DNA of 64,000 nucleotides from Candidatus Saccharimonadota bacterium. GTDB taxonomy: Bacteria; Patescibacteriota; Saccharimonadia; Saccharimonadales; Saccharimonadaceae. Below are positions 26,231 through 34,890 of the stretch, in pieces; the first letter of the stretch is position 1; each line of letters opens with the position of its first letter. The stretch covers positions 62,001-126,000 of the forward strand of contig WQWN01000001.1 of assembly GCA_009785325.1 (NCBI GenBank), given 5' to 3'. The notes under the pieces were generated by a model, which saw only the letters and a program-made list of their open reading frames with translations, was not told where the DNA came from and did not search any database. The position numbers were made by a program, and so were the translations under genes.

Positions 26231-27664
26231 ATGAAAGAAATTCGAACCAGATTTGCTCCGAGTCCGACGGGCTACATACATATCGGAAATGTGAGAAGTG
26301 CGATTTATCCGTACTTGATCGCAAAACAGGCGGGCGGGGTTTTTTATTTGAGGATCGAAGATACAGACCAGGCACGCTATGTAGAGGGGGCGGAAGATCT
26401 GATTATGGATACATTGAAGTGGCTAGGGTTGAAGTGGGATGAAGGAGTGGATGTAGGTGGACCATACGCACCGTATCGCCAGACTGAAAGAAAAGAAATT
26501 TACCACGCATGGGCACAGAAACTAGTTGACAAAGGACTGGCGTACGCAGACCCATACACAGCCGAGGAAGTCGAAGTTTTTCGTGAGAAGTCGATGGCGG
26601 AGAAGAAGGCGTTTTTATATAGAGATTATCGGCCCGAAAATCCACCAAAGTGGGACGGAACACAGCCGCTGCGATTCAAGGTGACGAATATAAAACGATG
26701 GAATTGGCATGACGAAGTGATGGGTGATTTGACGGCGGGACCTGAGGCGCTGGATGATTTTATTCTAATTAAATCGGATGGATTGCCGACGTATAATTTC
26801 GCGCATATCGTGGACGACGCAGAGATGAGGTCAAGTCATATCACGCGCGGCGTGGAATATGTAAGTAGTACGCCGAAATACCTGTCGCTATATGAAGCGT
26901 TGGAAATTGAGCCGCCGATTTTGGTGAGTTTGCCACATATCATGGCGCCGAGTGGGAATAAAAAACTGGGGAAGCGGGACGGGGCAAAGTCAGCGACGGA
27001 GTATCGTGATGAAGGATACCTGCCTGAGGCGATGTTGAACTTCCTCGTGATGCTCGGATGGAATGATGGGACGGAGCAAGAGATTTTCACGATGGAGGAG
27101 CTGGTCGAGAGGTTTGACGTGTCGCGGGTACAGAGGAGTGGGGCGAAGTTTGATGAGCAGAGATTAATCTGGATGAATGGGCAGTGGATACGGAGACTGT
27201 CGTTGGATGAACTGTATGAGCGATGCGAAGGGTTTTGGAGTGAAGCGGCGATGGTTGCTGATGAGGAGTACCGAAAGAAAGTACTGAGGCTGGTGCAGGA
27301 TCGCCTGAAAACACTAGGAGATCTCAGGACGATGGTGGATTATTTCTTTGTGGAACCTGAGGTGAATTTGGAGCTGATCGACGGTGATAAGCGGCTGAAG
27401 AAATATGAGCGGACGCATCTAGTGAAGATGTTGGAAGTGGTGCGAAGTAGACTGGAGAGTGTAGAATTTGAGGCAGATAAATTGCAGGAGGTTTTGAATG
27501 AGTTGCTCGTGGAGCTGGATGAAAAGCCTGCGAATCTGTTTAGTCTGGTGCGAGTGAGTTTGAGTTGGGCGCCTTTTAGTCCTGCGCTGAACGAGATGAT
27601 GGAAGTGTTGGGTAGAGAAAAGGTGCTGGAGAGGATTGATCGGACGATTGAAGCCCTAGAGTAA
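26231..27664 (+). CDS. gltX: Glutamyl-tRNA synthetase
   Basis: A 477-aa class I synthetase. The HIGH motif is PSPTGYIHIGNVRSAI and the KMSKS motif is KKLGKRDGA. The catalytic core is complete (YLRIEDTD, DGLPTYNFAHIVDD, GVEYVSSTPKYL). Whether it charges only tRNA-Glu or also tRNA-Gln, for later amidation by GatCAB, cannot be told. tRNA-Glu(CTC) and tRNA-Gln(TTG) are both in this window. Confidence 0.96.
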   Translation: MKEIRTRFAPSPTGYIHIGNVRSAIYPYLIAKQAGGVFYLRIEDTDQARYVEGAEDLIMDTLKWLGLKWDEGVDVGGPYAPYRQTERKEIYHAWAQKLVDKGLAYADPYTAEEVEVFREKSMAEKKAFLYRDYRPENPPKWDGTQPLRFKVTNIKRWNWHDEVMGDLTAGPEALDDFILIKSDGLPTYNFAHIVDDAEMRSSHITRGVEYVSSTPKYLSLYEALEIEPPILVSLPHIMAPSGNKKLGKRDGAKSATEYRDEGYLPEAMLNFLVMLGWNDGTEQEIFTMEELVERFDVSRVQRSGAKFDEQRLIWMNGQWIRRLSLDELYERCEGFWSEAAMVADEEYRKKVLRLVQDRLKTLGDLRTMVDYFFVEPEVNLELIDGDKRLKKYERTHLVKMLEVVRSRLESVEFEADKLQEVLNELLVELDEKPANLFSLVRVSLSWAPFSPALNEMMEVLGREKVLERIDRTIEALE

Positions 27665-27683
27665 ATCTCCTAGAAATGAAAAT

Positions 27684-27714
27684 GGACGCGCTTTTGAGGG
27701 CGCGTCCTGTGTGT
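27684..27714. terminator. Bidirectional terminator between gltX and the 116-aa gene
   Basis: The 8-bp stem GGACGCGC/GCGCGTCC (27684-27691 with 27700-27707) lies between convergent genes. The minus-strand reading is followed by ATTTTCATTT, the plus strand by a poorer tract. Confidence 0.7.
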
Positions 27715-27727
27715 GGTGTGTGAAACT

Positions 27728-28078
27728 TTAGTTCTGTAGTCGACCTGGCCAAATGGCAGCATATGGATTCTTGGAATCTACAGCCACCGAATAACGCTCC
27801 GACTCGCCCCCGGGCGGATCTTTGTAGTAGATGATGCCGATTTGATGACCGGCTTCACCGTTGATTAGTGCGCGCACATAGGCGGTTGCGCCGTCTTCGG
27901 AATTCTTGATGACAGTGGTCTCGGGATTCCATTCAAGAATGGTGATGACGGAATTCAGAGAGTCGTCGGGGCAAAGTGTTGGGCCTAAGGTTGCGTAGGG
28001 TTTGAGCATGTTCCAAAACTCAGCGGGGTTATGGGCGTACATGTCGGGGATGGTGAAATACTTGTCGGGGTAATTCAT
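27728..28078 (-). CDS. Unknown 116-aa protein, autonomous minus-strand unit 1
   Basis: No family recognised. It is a soluble protein with no signal or TM segment, aromatic- and Pro-rich (FTIPDMYAHNPAEFWNMLKPYATLGP, IIYYKDPPGGE), possibly a small alpha/beta fold. AGAGGTG 6 bp before the ATG is a strong ribosome site. The unit has its own near-consensus promoter (28152-28180), a ~70-nt leader and a terminator. G and C are about equal, unlike resident genes nearby, consistent with recent gain. Confidence 0.7.
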   Translation of the reverse strand: MNYPDKYFTIPDMYAHNPAEFWNMLKPYATLGPTLCPDDSLNSVITILEWNPETTVIKNSEDGATAYVRALINGEAGHQIGIIYYKDPPGGESERYSVAVDSKNPYAAIWPGRLQN

Positions 28079-28151
28079 AGATTACACCTCTTTCTGTAAG
28101 ATTTTTCCACACAGTGATGGTGATAAAGTGCGCCGAGTGCGGTATGTTTCC

Positions 28152-28180
28152 ATTGTAACATAAACGCGATCGTTTGTCAA
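28152..28180 (-). promoter_or_regulatory. Consensus sigma70 promoter of unit 1
   Basis: On the minus strand: TTGACA (28175-28180), exactly 17 bp, TACAAT (28152-28157). It fires away from the DUF3048 gene promoter 38 bp distant. Confidence 0.85.
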
Positions 28181-28217
28181 TCTCCGACAAGGGTTCTCGG
28201 AGGAATGGCGGTTATGG

Positions 28218-28223
28218 TATAAT
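28218..28223 (+). promoter_or_regulatory. -10 box of the DUF3048 gene (near-leaderless)
   Basis: TATAAT, 8 bp before ATG 28232. Confidence 0.65.
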
Positions 28224-28231
28224 GGTGGGCA

Positions 28232-29320
28232 ATGAAATTACGCAAGAAGAACTCATTTAGGAATTGGATCGCGAAGAATAAGATACTGGTAATGATCGTG
28301 ATAGGGACGCTACTACTGATAGGTGGCGGAGTGACAGCGTGGCTAATAACAGGGAACGATAGCGGGCTATGGGAGATAATTTCGAGAGAGCGCGAAGAAG
28401 AGGAGGAGGAAGAGCCAGAGCCGATCGTGTGGCATGCGGCGCTCACGGGTAGAGTAGTGGAGACAGAGGCGGAAGTGAATTCGGTAGTGACGGCTATTGC
28501 AATTGAGAATAGCCCACAAGCACGTCCGCAGTCAGGGCTAAAAGAAGCAGGTGTGGTGTTTGAGTCGGTAGCAGAAGGTGGAATTACACGGTTCTTGGCG
28601 TTTTATCAAGACGACAAGCCTGCGATGATTGGGCCTGTGAGAAGTTTGAGGACGTGCTATTTGGACTGGGTGGCAGGGTTTGATGCGGTGATTTTGCACT
28701 ATGGTGGTAGTGCAGCGGCTCTAAACAGAGTGAGAAATGGTCCGTACCGAAGATTGGATGAGATGGTACAGCCACGAACGACGTGGCGATCGGCGGATCG
28801 GTGGGCGCCACATAATGTCTACACGAACTTCGAGCGAATTGACGGCACGAATCGAGACCTAGGGTGGGAGGGGTCGAATTTCGTGGGGTGGGAGCGAAAA
28901 GACGCGGAGGTAGCGGAAGAATTAAATGCGACACATGTTGACTTCAGGATTTCGCACGGACACTTATATAACAGTACTTTTAACTGGAACGGGGACTACG
29001 GGGTGTATTTCAGATCACAGGGCGGGGCGCCACACATGGACAGAGAACAAGGTCACATAGCGCCAAATGTAGTGATTGCGATAATCGTCGACCAGAGAAC
29101 TGTGATGGAAGATGGCTGGAGGACTCTGATCGGTACAACTGGCGCGGGCTATGCGTATGTTTTCCAAGATGGAACTGTAACACCTGCGAGGTGGAGGAAA
29201 CAGAATCGCGAGGCGATGATAGAGTTTTTTGATCGGGAAGGTGTAGTAGTGCCACTGAATCGTGGACAAGTTTGGATCACAGCGCTACCGTCGGACGAGA
29301 GGCGCGTAACGTGGCAGTAA
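28232..29320 (+). CDS. DUF3048 (YerB-like) lipoprotein-type membrane-anchored protein
   Basis: This 362-aa protein has a TM anchor (~17-40), an acidic Glu tract (REREEEEEEEPEPI, ~52-65) and then the DUF3048 domain: NSPQARPQSGLKEAGVVFESVAEGGITRFLAFYQ, IGPVRSLRTCYLDW, HYGGSAAAL, ending in GQVWITALPSDERRVTWQ. The family is found on the outside of Gram-positive and CPR cells; its biochemical function is unknown. It overlaps the histidine kinase start, suggesting a linked envelope-sensing unit. Confidence 0.85.
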   Translation: MKLRKKNSFRNWIAKNKILVMIVIGTLLLIGGGVTAWLITGNDSGLWEIISREREEEEEEEPEPIVWHAALTGRVVETEAEVNSVVTAIAIENSPQARPQSGLKEAGVVFESVAEGGITRFLAFYQDDKPAMIGPVRSLRTCYLDWVAGFDAVILHYGGSAAALNRVRNGPYRRLDEMVQPRTTWRSADRWAPHNVYTNFERIDGTNRDLGWEGSNFVGWERKDAEVAEELNATHVDFRISHGHLYNSTFNWNGDYGVYFRSQGGAPHMDREQGHIAPNVVIAIIVDQRTVMEDGWRTLIGTTGAGYAYVFQDGTVTPARWRKQNREAMIEFFDREGVVVPLNRGQVWITALPSDERRVTWQ

Positions 29321-30843
29321 TAGAAAAGCGTGGTGGGAAAATATTTCGTGGTCGCGTAGTAGTGATGTCTGGGGTCGGCGGACTAGTGATTGCAGGTGGC
29401 GTGGCGGCGATGATGTTGTTTATGTTTGAGGTGGATATAGCAAAATGGGAGACTTGGGCAGGAGTAGCGGGGGTCTTTACAGGGTCAACTATAGTGTTAT
29501 GGATCTTGCAGAGTCTGGCAATGAAACCCGTGAGAGACTTGGCGAAGTTTATCGAGGGCGTTGAAAGTAAAAATGTGACGAAGATAAAAATACCAAAAAC
29601 GAGACTGTTCAACTATGAAATGGAAGGCTTGGAAGATCTGATGAAATACATCAAGGAGCTGAAGTGTGAGAAAGTTGAACTAGAGAAGCAAGTTAGTGAA
29701 ATCCAAAAAGAAGGTGAGTTTTTAATGGGGGCGCTGGACGCGATGAATGTGGGACTGGTGATCTTAGATGAGGACTTGAAGATTATTTACAATAACAAAA
29801 TGGCGCCGGTATGGGAAGATCTAGACGGGAATAAAAAGCTAGCAATGAAGTTCTGGGAAGGGGATACGGCAGAGAAATGGCTGGCGGAAGTGAAACATGA
29901 CGCAGTAAAAGCAGAGCGAATCTGGAGAAGAGTAGAAAATAAACAAGACACGGGTGAAGAACGAAGGTATTTTGACATGGTGGCGTCGTATAATAGTGGT
30001 GGGCGAGGCGAGGGGGTACTGGTGATGGTGGATCAGACAGAGCTGTATTCACAAGATGATGACGGACTGAACTTTATGGCTTTTGCGGCGCATGAACTCA
30101 GGGGGCCGATCACAGTTATCCGTGGGTATTTAGACGTACTCCATGACGAATTGGGGGATATTTTAACCAAAGAACATCAAGAGTTGCTGAGTCGACTGAT
30201 GATGTCTGCAAATAGTCTAGCTATTTATCTGAACAATATTTTGAATTCAGCAAAGTTTGAGAACGAAGCGCTGAAGTTGATTTTGGACGAGGAGAAATTA
30301 GTGGATGTGTTCACATTGATCGAGGACGATGCGCAGATGCGGGCAAACGCAAACGGGCGATTACTTAGGTTTGACATCCCGAAAGATCTACCGACGATCG
30401 CAGCAGACAAATCGAGTCTCGGCGAAGTATTTATGAACCTGATAGATAATGCAATCAAATATAGTTATGAAAACGGGATCGTGATGGTAGTTGCACAGGC
30501 GAAGGGCGATATGGTGGAAGTGAGTGTAATAGATCAGGGGCTAGGAATTCCGAGTGGGTTACTGCCGAATATATTCAGGAAGTTCTATCGATCTCATCGC
30601 TCGCGGGCATCGGTAGCTGGGATCGGAATTGGGCTTTTTATCTGTAGAGCTATCGTGGAGTCGCATGGTGGAGAAATAAAAGTGGAAAGTGCTGAAGAAA
30701 AAGGGACGACTTTTACAGTATCTCTGCCGGTTTACGCAAGTGTAGCAAGTAAGCTACAATCAAGTGGTGGAGATAATTCTAGTATGATCGATCGCACACT
30801 GAGGAGAAATTTAATCCGCAACCACGGAACAATAAAGGGGTAG
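29311..30843 (+). CDS. Sensor histidine kinase 1
   Basis: A 510-aa kinase starting at GTG 29311, overlapping the DUF3048 gene by 10 bp; an upstream in-frame start at 29272 would overlap by 49 bp. Two N-terminal TM helices (~18-40, 48-66) with no large external loop, a coiled coil (~110-140), a PAS-like domain (MNVGLVILDEDLKIIYNNKMAPVW), HisKA with FMAFAAHELRGP (phospho-His) and an HATPase domain (NLIDNAIKYS, DQGLGIPS, GIGIGLFICRAIVESHGG). The HELRGP form replaces the usual HELRTP. Its partner is the receiver protein directly after it. Confidence 0.92.
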   Translation: MAVIEKRGGKIFRGRVVVMSGVGGLVIAGGVAAMMLFMFEVDIAKWETWAGVAGVFTGSTIVLWILQSLAMKPVRDLAKFIEGVESKNVTKIKIPKTRLFNYEMEGLEDLMKYIKELKCEKVELEKQVSEIQKEGEFLMGALDAMNVGLVILDEDLKIIYNNKMAPVWEDLDGNKKLAMKFWEGDTAEKWLAEVKHDAVKAERIWRRVENKQDTGEERRYFDMVASYNSGGRGEGVLVMVDQTELYSQDDDGLNFMAFAAHELRGPITVIRGYLDVLHDELGDILTKEHQELLSRLMMSANSLAIYLNNILNSAKFENEALKLILDEEKLVDVFTLIEDDAQMRANANGRLLRFDIPKDLPTIAADKSSLGEVFMNLIDNAIKYSYENGIVMVVAQAKGDMVEVSVIDQGLGIPSGLLPNIFRKFYRSHRSRASVAGIGIGLFICRAIVESHGGEIKVESAEEKGTTFTVSLPVYASVASKLQSSGGDNSSMIDRTLRRNLIRNHGTIKG

Positions 30844-30844
30844 T

Positions 30845-31228
30845 ATGAAGACAGTTCTATGTATTGAAGATGATAGGTTTATCGGTGAAATGTACGTACG
30901 AAGCCTGAAGAGGGAAGGGTACGAAGTGGACTGGGTGGTAAACGGCGGAGACGGATTGGCGGCAGTAGAGAGCAAGAAATATGATTTTATTTTGATCGAC
31001 ATAATGCTGCCGAATAAGCGAGGGGACGAGCTGGTGCGGATTTTGCGAGGAGGTGAGGAAGATAAAGTACCAAATTCAAAGGTTTTAGTATTGACGAACT
31101 ATCAGCAGGATGCACAGAGTCGATTACAAACAGAAGATAAAGTAGACGCGTACTTAATAAAGGCAGATATCACACCAAAAAAATTACTACAAGTAATGGC
31201 AAAACTAGGTGGTGAGAAAAAGAATTAG
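30845..31228 (+). CDS. Single-domain response regulator (receiver only)
   Basis: A 127-aa CheY-like receiver: acidic pair EDD (8-10), phospho-acceptor Asp52 in LIDIMLP, conserved Thr in VLTNY and Lys in YLIKADITP. No DNA-binding domain follows. It must act through protein contacts or a phosphorelay. AAAGGGG precedes the ATG and the kinase ends 2 bp before it. Confidence 0.9.
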   Translation: MKTVLCIEDDRFIGEMYVRSLKREGYEVDWVVNGGDGLAAVESKKYDFILIDIMLPNKRGDELVRILRGGEEDKVPNSKVLVLTNYQQDAQSRLQTEDKVDAYLIKADITPKKLLQVMAKLGGEKKN

Positions 31229-31275
31229 TCTGAGGTTAGTTGGCTACTGGGTCAATAAACTAAAGTATGGAAGAG

Positions 31276-31304
31276 TTGCGGAAATTGAGAGGTTACGATA
31301 GAAT
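31276..31304 (+). promoter_or_regulatory. Promoter of tRNA-Glu
   Basis: TTGCGG (31276-31281), 17 bp, TAGAAT (31299-31304); tRNA begins 16 bp later. Confidence 0.75.
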
Positions 31305-31319
31305 AGGGCGGTAAAGTTT

Positions 31320-31394
31320 GGCCTCATCGTCTAACGGTTAGGACACCAGGTTCTCATCCTGGCAATCGGGGTTCGATTCCCCGTGAGGTCACCA
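31320..31394 (+). tRNA. tRNA-Glu (anticodon CTC)
   Basis: Acceptor GGCCTCA with TGAGGTC, anticodon stem CCAGG/CCTGG with loop TTCTCAT giving CTC, T arm GGGGTTCGATTCCCC, discriminator A and encoded CCA at 31392-31394. Confidence 0.96.
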
Positions 31395-31405
31395 AGATGC
31401 TTTTG

Positions 31406-31433
31406 AAAAAACCTTTGAAAATGAGGTTTTTTT
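31406..31433 (+). terminator. Intrinsic terminator after tRNA-Glu
   Basis: AAAAACCT (31406-31413) pairs with AGGTTTTT (from 31424), ending in seven Ts. Confidence 0.85.
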
Positions 31434-31488
31434 GTTTGGGATTTTTGAAAGAGTTGTGTATAATCATAAGTATTAAGTGGGGAAAAAT

Positions 31489-32064
31489 ATGACCAAGAAA
31501 TTAAAACGTACGAAGAACACTAAAAAGGCAGCGATACCGGAACATAAAAAGCACCAACCTGGGCTAGTGTGTTCGCTAGCAATACTACTTGCTACAATGA
31601 CATTTATCGCAGGAACGGCAATCGGAGCTTTCATGGTGGCACAGGCGCGGCGAATAGAAGAACGACAAAACCGAGATGCTGTCCTGTTCATTAAGCAAGG
31701 TGCAGAGATTGACGCTGTGACATATGTGATATACCGAAATGGACTGATCGCAGAGCGATTTACAGACGATCGCCCAGACAACAAAGCGATTATGAACGAA
31801 GAAGATCTACGAGATCTGAAGCGACGGATTGAGAATATCGATCGTGACAGCTCGCGGGCAATTACACGAGAATCGACAGACTTTAACCATGGTGAGTCGG
31901 TAATGCGAGTATTCAGTACTCGACTGAGTCGATGGGTGATTCTACGTGAATATAGCGGGCGAGACATCTTCCAGAGTAACGCACAGAGTGTGCTTGATCT
32001 AGTAGACCCAATTGAGCAGCTGATTGAGAGATACTTACATCCAGGAGATGTTGTAGAAGACTAG
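31489..32064 (+). CDS. Single-TM membrane protein, unknown
   Basis: A 191-aa protein with a very basic N-terminus (MTKKLKRTKNTKKAAIPEHKKH), one TM helix (~27-48, with small residues GTAIGAF) and a mixed-charge, mostly helical domain of ~140 residues. The basic inside / charged outside layout suggests N-in topology. No known family. Start ATG 31489 follows GGGGA; the in-frame GTG 31477 is less likely. A TATAAT lies at 31459-31464. Confidence 0.65.
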   Translation: MTKKLKRTKNTKKAAIPEHKKHQPGLVCSLAILLATMTFIAGTAIGAFMVAQARRIEERQNRDAVLFIKQGAEIDAVTYVIYRNGLIAERFTDDRPDNKAIMNEEDLRDLKRRIENIDRDSSRAITRESTDFNHGESVMRVFSTRLSRWVILREYSGRDIFQSNAQSVLDLVDPIEQLIERYLHPGDVVED

Positions 32065-32095
32065 ATTTCTACTGAAGTTTAGAAGGAGCTGGCGC

Positions 32096-32114
32096 AATAT
32101 GCGCTGGCTCTTTT
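32096..32114 (+). terminator. Intrinsic terminator after the 191-aa membrane protein gene
   Basis: A GAGC/GCTC and GGCGC/GCGCT stem around AATAT is followed by TTTTG. The converging gene ends at 32147. Confidence 0.65.
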
Positions 32115-32146
32115 GTTTGTTGGCTGACTTATTAGTAAGCGACGAG

Positions 32147-33130
32147 CTAGAGAAGTTTAAGAATTTGACGAGCTAGGCGCTCAGGGTCGTGACGAATAAG
32201 AGTGCGATGACTGGCTTTTGGATCGTTTGGACTTGTTTCGTGAATCGACGCGGAGAGAAGATCAACTCCGATTGATCGGTAATGAGCAGACACAAGAGCG
32301 TCAGTATCAGAGAGAACCGGAAGCTCACCATCGGCGGCATAATGTTTTATGAGTGAGTCGATAGGCGGGTGGGAATTGTAAAGAACATAGTCTAGAAATT
32401 TAACACCAGCTAGACGCTCGAGTTCGGAGGCGTAATCATGAACATGGAAACCGTCAGTGTGTCCAGGTTTATTCATGAGATTACAGACATACACGGATTT
32501 AGCCGTAGAAGACTTCAGTGCATCGGCAACGCCTGGCACGATAAGAGTCGCACCGAGGCTTTCGTAGAGACTACCGGGAGAAATAATAATAAGGTCCGCG
32601 TCCTCAATAGCGGTAAGAGCAGCGGGATTAGCGAGTGGGATTGGTTCGAGCCAAAGTTTCGGACGATTAGCTAATTTTGTATTCTCAATATTATCCTCGC
32701 CGCGAGTAATCGAATCTCCATCGTCAGCCACGACTGTAATTTGGTCGAGAGTGATAGGTTCAACATAGCCGACGATATCAAGCACCTCGCTAGCAAGCGC
32801 AACTCCACCCCGAAAATCTCCGGTCATATCTTCAAGTGCGGCTAGGAAAAGATTACCAAATGTATGACCTTTTAAGTGTCCGTTAGAAAAGCGATGACCA
32901 AAAAGATCGCGAACACGCGGAGAGCGGGAGAGAGCAACAAGACACTGCCGGACATCGCCTGGAGGAAGAACGCCGAGCTCGTCACGAAGCTGACCAGTCG
33001 AACTGCCATCGTCAGCCATCGAGACGATTGCTGTAATTTCGGTGAAATGGTTTTTAAGCCCCGAAAGAACAGTGAAGCTACCTGTACCGCCACCGATAAC
33101 TACTACGCGTGCATCTGATCGTTCTAGCAT
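32147..33130 (-). CDS. yvcK: Gluconeogenesis factor YvcK / CofD-family protein
   Basis: A 327-aa CofD-like protein: RVVVIGGGTGSFTVLSGLK, SMADDGSSTGQLRDELGVLPPGDVRQCL, HTFGNLFLAALE and DLIIISPGSLYESLGATLIVPGV. YvcK proteins bind UDP-sugars and link carbon flow to peptidoglycan synthesis and cell shape. ATG 33130 is chosen because the GGGTG motif normally starts ~10 residues in; an open frame continues upstream to 33328 but runs into the promoter of the divergent kinase. A TAAAAT lies 10 bp upstream. Confidence 0.9.
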   Translation of the reverse strand: MLERSDARVVVIGGGTGSFTVLSGLKNHFTEITAIVSMADDGSSTGQLRDELGVLPPGDVRQCLVALSRSPRVRDLFGHRFSNGHLKGHTFGNLFLAALEDMTGDFRGGVALASEVLDIVGYVEPITLDQITVVADDGDSITRGEDNIENTKLANRPKLWLEPIPLANPAALTAIEDADLIIISPGSLYESLGATLIVPGVADALKSSTAKSVYVCNLMNKPGHTDGFHVHDYASELERLAGVKFLDYVLYNSHPPIDSLIKHYAADGELPVLSDTDALVSAHYRSIGVDLLSASIHETSPNDPKASHRTLIRHDPERLARQILKLL

Positions 33131-33234
33131 ATATGTTGCTATTTTAACACGGAACTTGCGGGGGTTTTGAAGTTTTTGAAGTGCGGAATGTCGCAGTGTC
33201 TGTACTGCTCGTGATATAATTATAGACAGAAAGG

Positions 33235-34806
33235 GTGGTCGCTTTGAAGGGTTCGAAAATACCAACGATGATAATAGGTGGAGTGATTGCTCTGGGAAGC
33301 AAGGTGGTTTTCTTGTTGTTAGTGCCATGGATCGGAGAATTTATCGGGGTGACTATTAGTGTAACAGAGTCGCTTTTCATAGTGGCTATAGTGATACTTG
33401 CGGGGGTGGCAGGATGGATGATCGGGAGAGGAATGGGAGGATCTACAAAAACAACCCGTAAGGCGGGGCGAGGGGGTGTTGAGTCTGCGCTAAGATCAGA
33501 AGCGGTGGTAGATTCTATTAGTGACGGAATAATCGTACTAGACGGGGATGGCAACGTGACTTTAATAAATCCTGCAGCAATTGAGTTAATCGGCTGGGGG
33601 AAGGAAGATGCAGTCGGGCTAAGTATACAGTCAGTACTAGTTCTGATGAACGAGGCAAATATGCCATTTGAAGAGGGTGAGAACCCAATACTCCAAACGG
33701 TGAAAATGAAGACTCCTTATGAGTCGCGAAACCTAACACTAGTGACTAAAGTAACTCATAAAAATATACCAATTGCTTTGTCGGTAAGTCCTGCTGGAGA
33801 AAATTCTGTGGTGACGTTTCGAGATATCGAACGGGAGGTTAGTGAAGGGCAAGAGCGGTCTGATTTTATCAGTACAGCAAGCCACGAGATGCGTACGCCT
33901 GTGGCATCAATTGAAGGGTATTTAGGGCTAGCACTAAATCCACAGACGGCTACGATAGATGAACGAGCAAGACAATATCTAGCACGAGCGCATGAATCAT
34001 CACAACACCTAGGTCGGCTTTTTGCGGACTTACTGGATGTAACGCGCCTAGATGATCAGAGAATAAAAGTCCGCATGGAACCAATTGAAACTCTGGGGTT
34101 TGTGCGAAATATATACGAAGCGATGAAACCAGCGGTTAAAGAAAAAGGGTTGCAGTATGTTTTCCGTCCAGACGTGCGAAATGAAAAGGTAATTAGTCCA
34201 GCATATTACTCACAGACAGATGTAGTGTTGTTACGTGAAGTGGTCAGTAATCTGATTGAAAATGCGATTAAATACAATCGTGAAGGTGGGAGTATCGAGG
34301 TGGATGTATCAGGAAATGAGAATAATGTAACTATTTCAGTAGTAGATACGGGAATTGGGATTCCGCCAGAAGACGTGGCGCATGTGTTTCAGAAATTCTA
34401 CCGAGTGGATAGTACTGACACACGCGAGATTGGCGGAACAGGTCTAGGGTTATACATTAGCCGGCAGCGAGTAGAGAACATCAATGGCAAGATATGGGTA
34501 GAGAGCGAATATCAGAAGGGGTCAACGTTTTTCGTGTCGATACCGCGACTGAGTGGGAATATGTATGAAATGATACTAAAGGAGAAGGGTTCTAATAATG
34601 CAGCTAACGAACAAAAGACAGAAGAGAGAACTAACACGACCACTGTCGGAACTGGAGCTTATGCGACTATGGCAAATCATGGGGCGTTACAGTCAAACTA
34701 TGCGCCTATAAATGAACGGTCTGATAGTAATAATGGGGTAGGTATGATACATCCGCAAAATACTACTAGCGTGATTAGTCCAGAACAACAGGGGGTGGCG
34801 GAATAA
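33235..34806 (+). CDS. Sensor histidine kinase 2 (PAS-HisKA-HATPase)
   Basis: A 523-aa kinase with two TM helices (~10-31, 38-61) and a very short outside loop. A PAS domain (VVDSISDGIIVLDGDGNVTLINPAAIELIGWGKED) is followed by HisKA FISTASHEMRTPVASIEGYL and HATPase (NLIENAIKYN, DTGIGIPPEDVAHVFQKFYR, GGTGLGLYISRQRV). A ~75-residue Asn/Thr-rich tail follows. Start: GTG 33235, or TTG 33244 behind AAAGGGTGG. TATAAT at ~33214. It pairs with the response regulator 85 bp downstream. Confidence 0.92.
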   Translation: MVALKGSKIPTMIIGGVIALGSKVVFLLLVPWIGEFIGVTISVTESLFIVAIVILAGVAGWMIGRGMGGSTKTTRKAGRGGVESALRSEAVVDSISDGIIVLDGDGNVTLINPAAIELIGWGKEDAVGLSIQSVLVLMNEANMPFEEGENPILQTVKMKTPYESRNLTLVTKVTHKNIPIALSVSPAGENSVVTFRDIEREVSEGQERSDFISTASHEMRTPVASIEGYLGLALNPQTATIDERARQYLARAHESSQHLGRLFADLLDVTRLDDQRIKVRMEPIETLGFVRNIYEAMKPAVKEKGLQYVFRPDVRNEKVISPAYYSQTDVVLLREVVSNLIENAIKYNREGGSIEVDVSGNENNVTISVVDTGIGIPPEDVAHVFQKFYRVDSTDTREIGGTGLGLYISRQRVENINGKIWVESEYQKGSTFFVSIPRLSGNMYEMILKEKGSNNAANEQKTEERTNTTTVGTGAYATMANHGALQSNYAPINERSDSNNGVGMIHPQNTTSVISPEQQGVAE

Positions 34807-34875
34807 AAATACATAAAGGACTGAGTAGTATGCGAAAAAACCATAAGGGTTATGGTGCTTTTTGAACAAATGACT

Positions 34876-34881
34876 TATAAT
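34876..34881 (+). promoter_or_regulatory. -10 box before response regulator 2
   Basis: TATAAT followed at once by GGAGGTATT and the ATG at 34891. The Shine-Dalgarno falls where transcription should begin, so this promoter may be weak or the gene may be read through from the kinase. Confidence 0.5.
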
Positions 34882-34890
34882 GGAGGTATT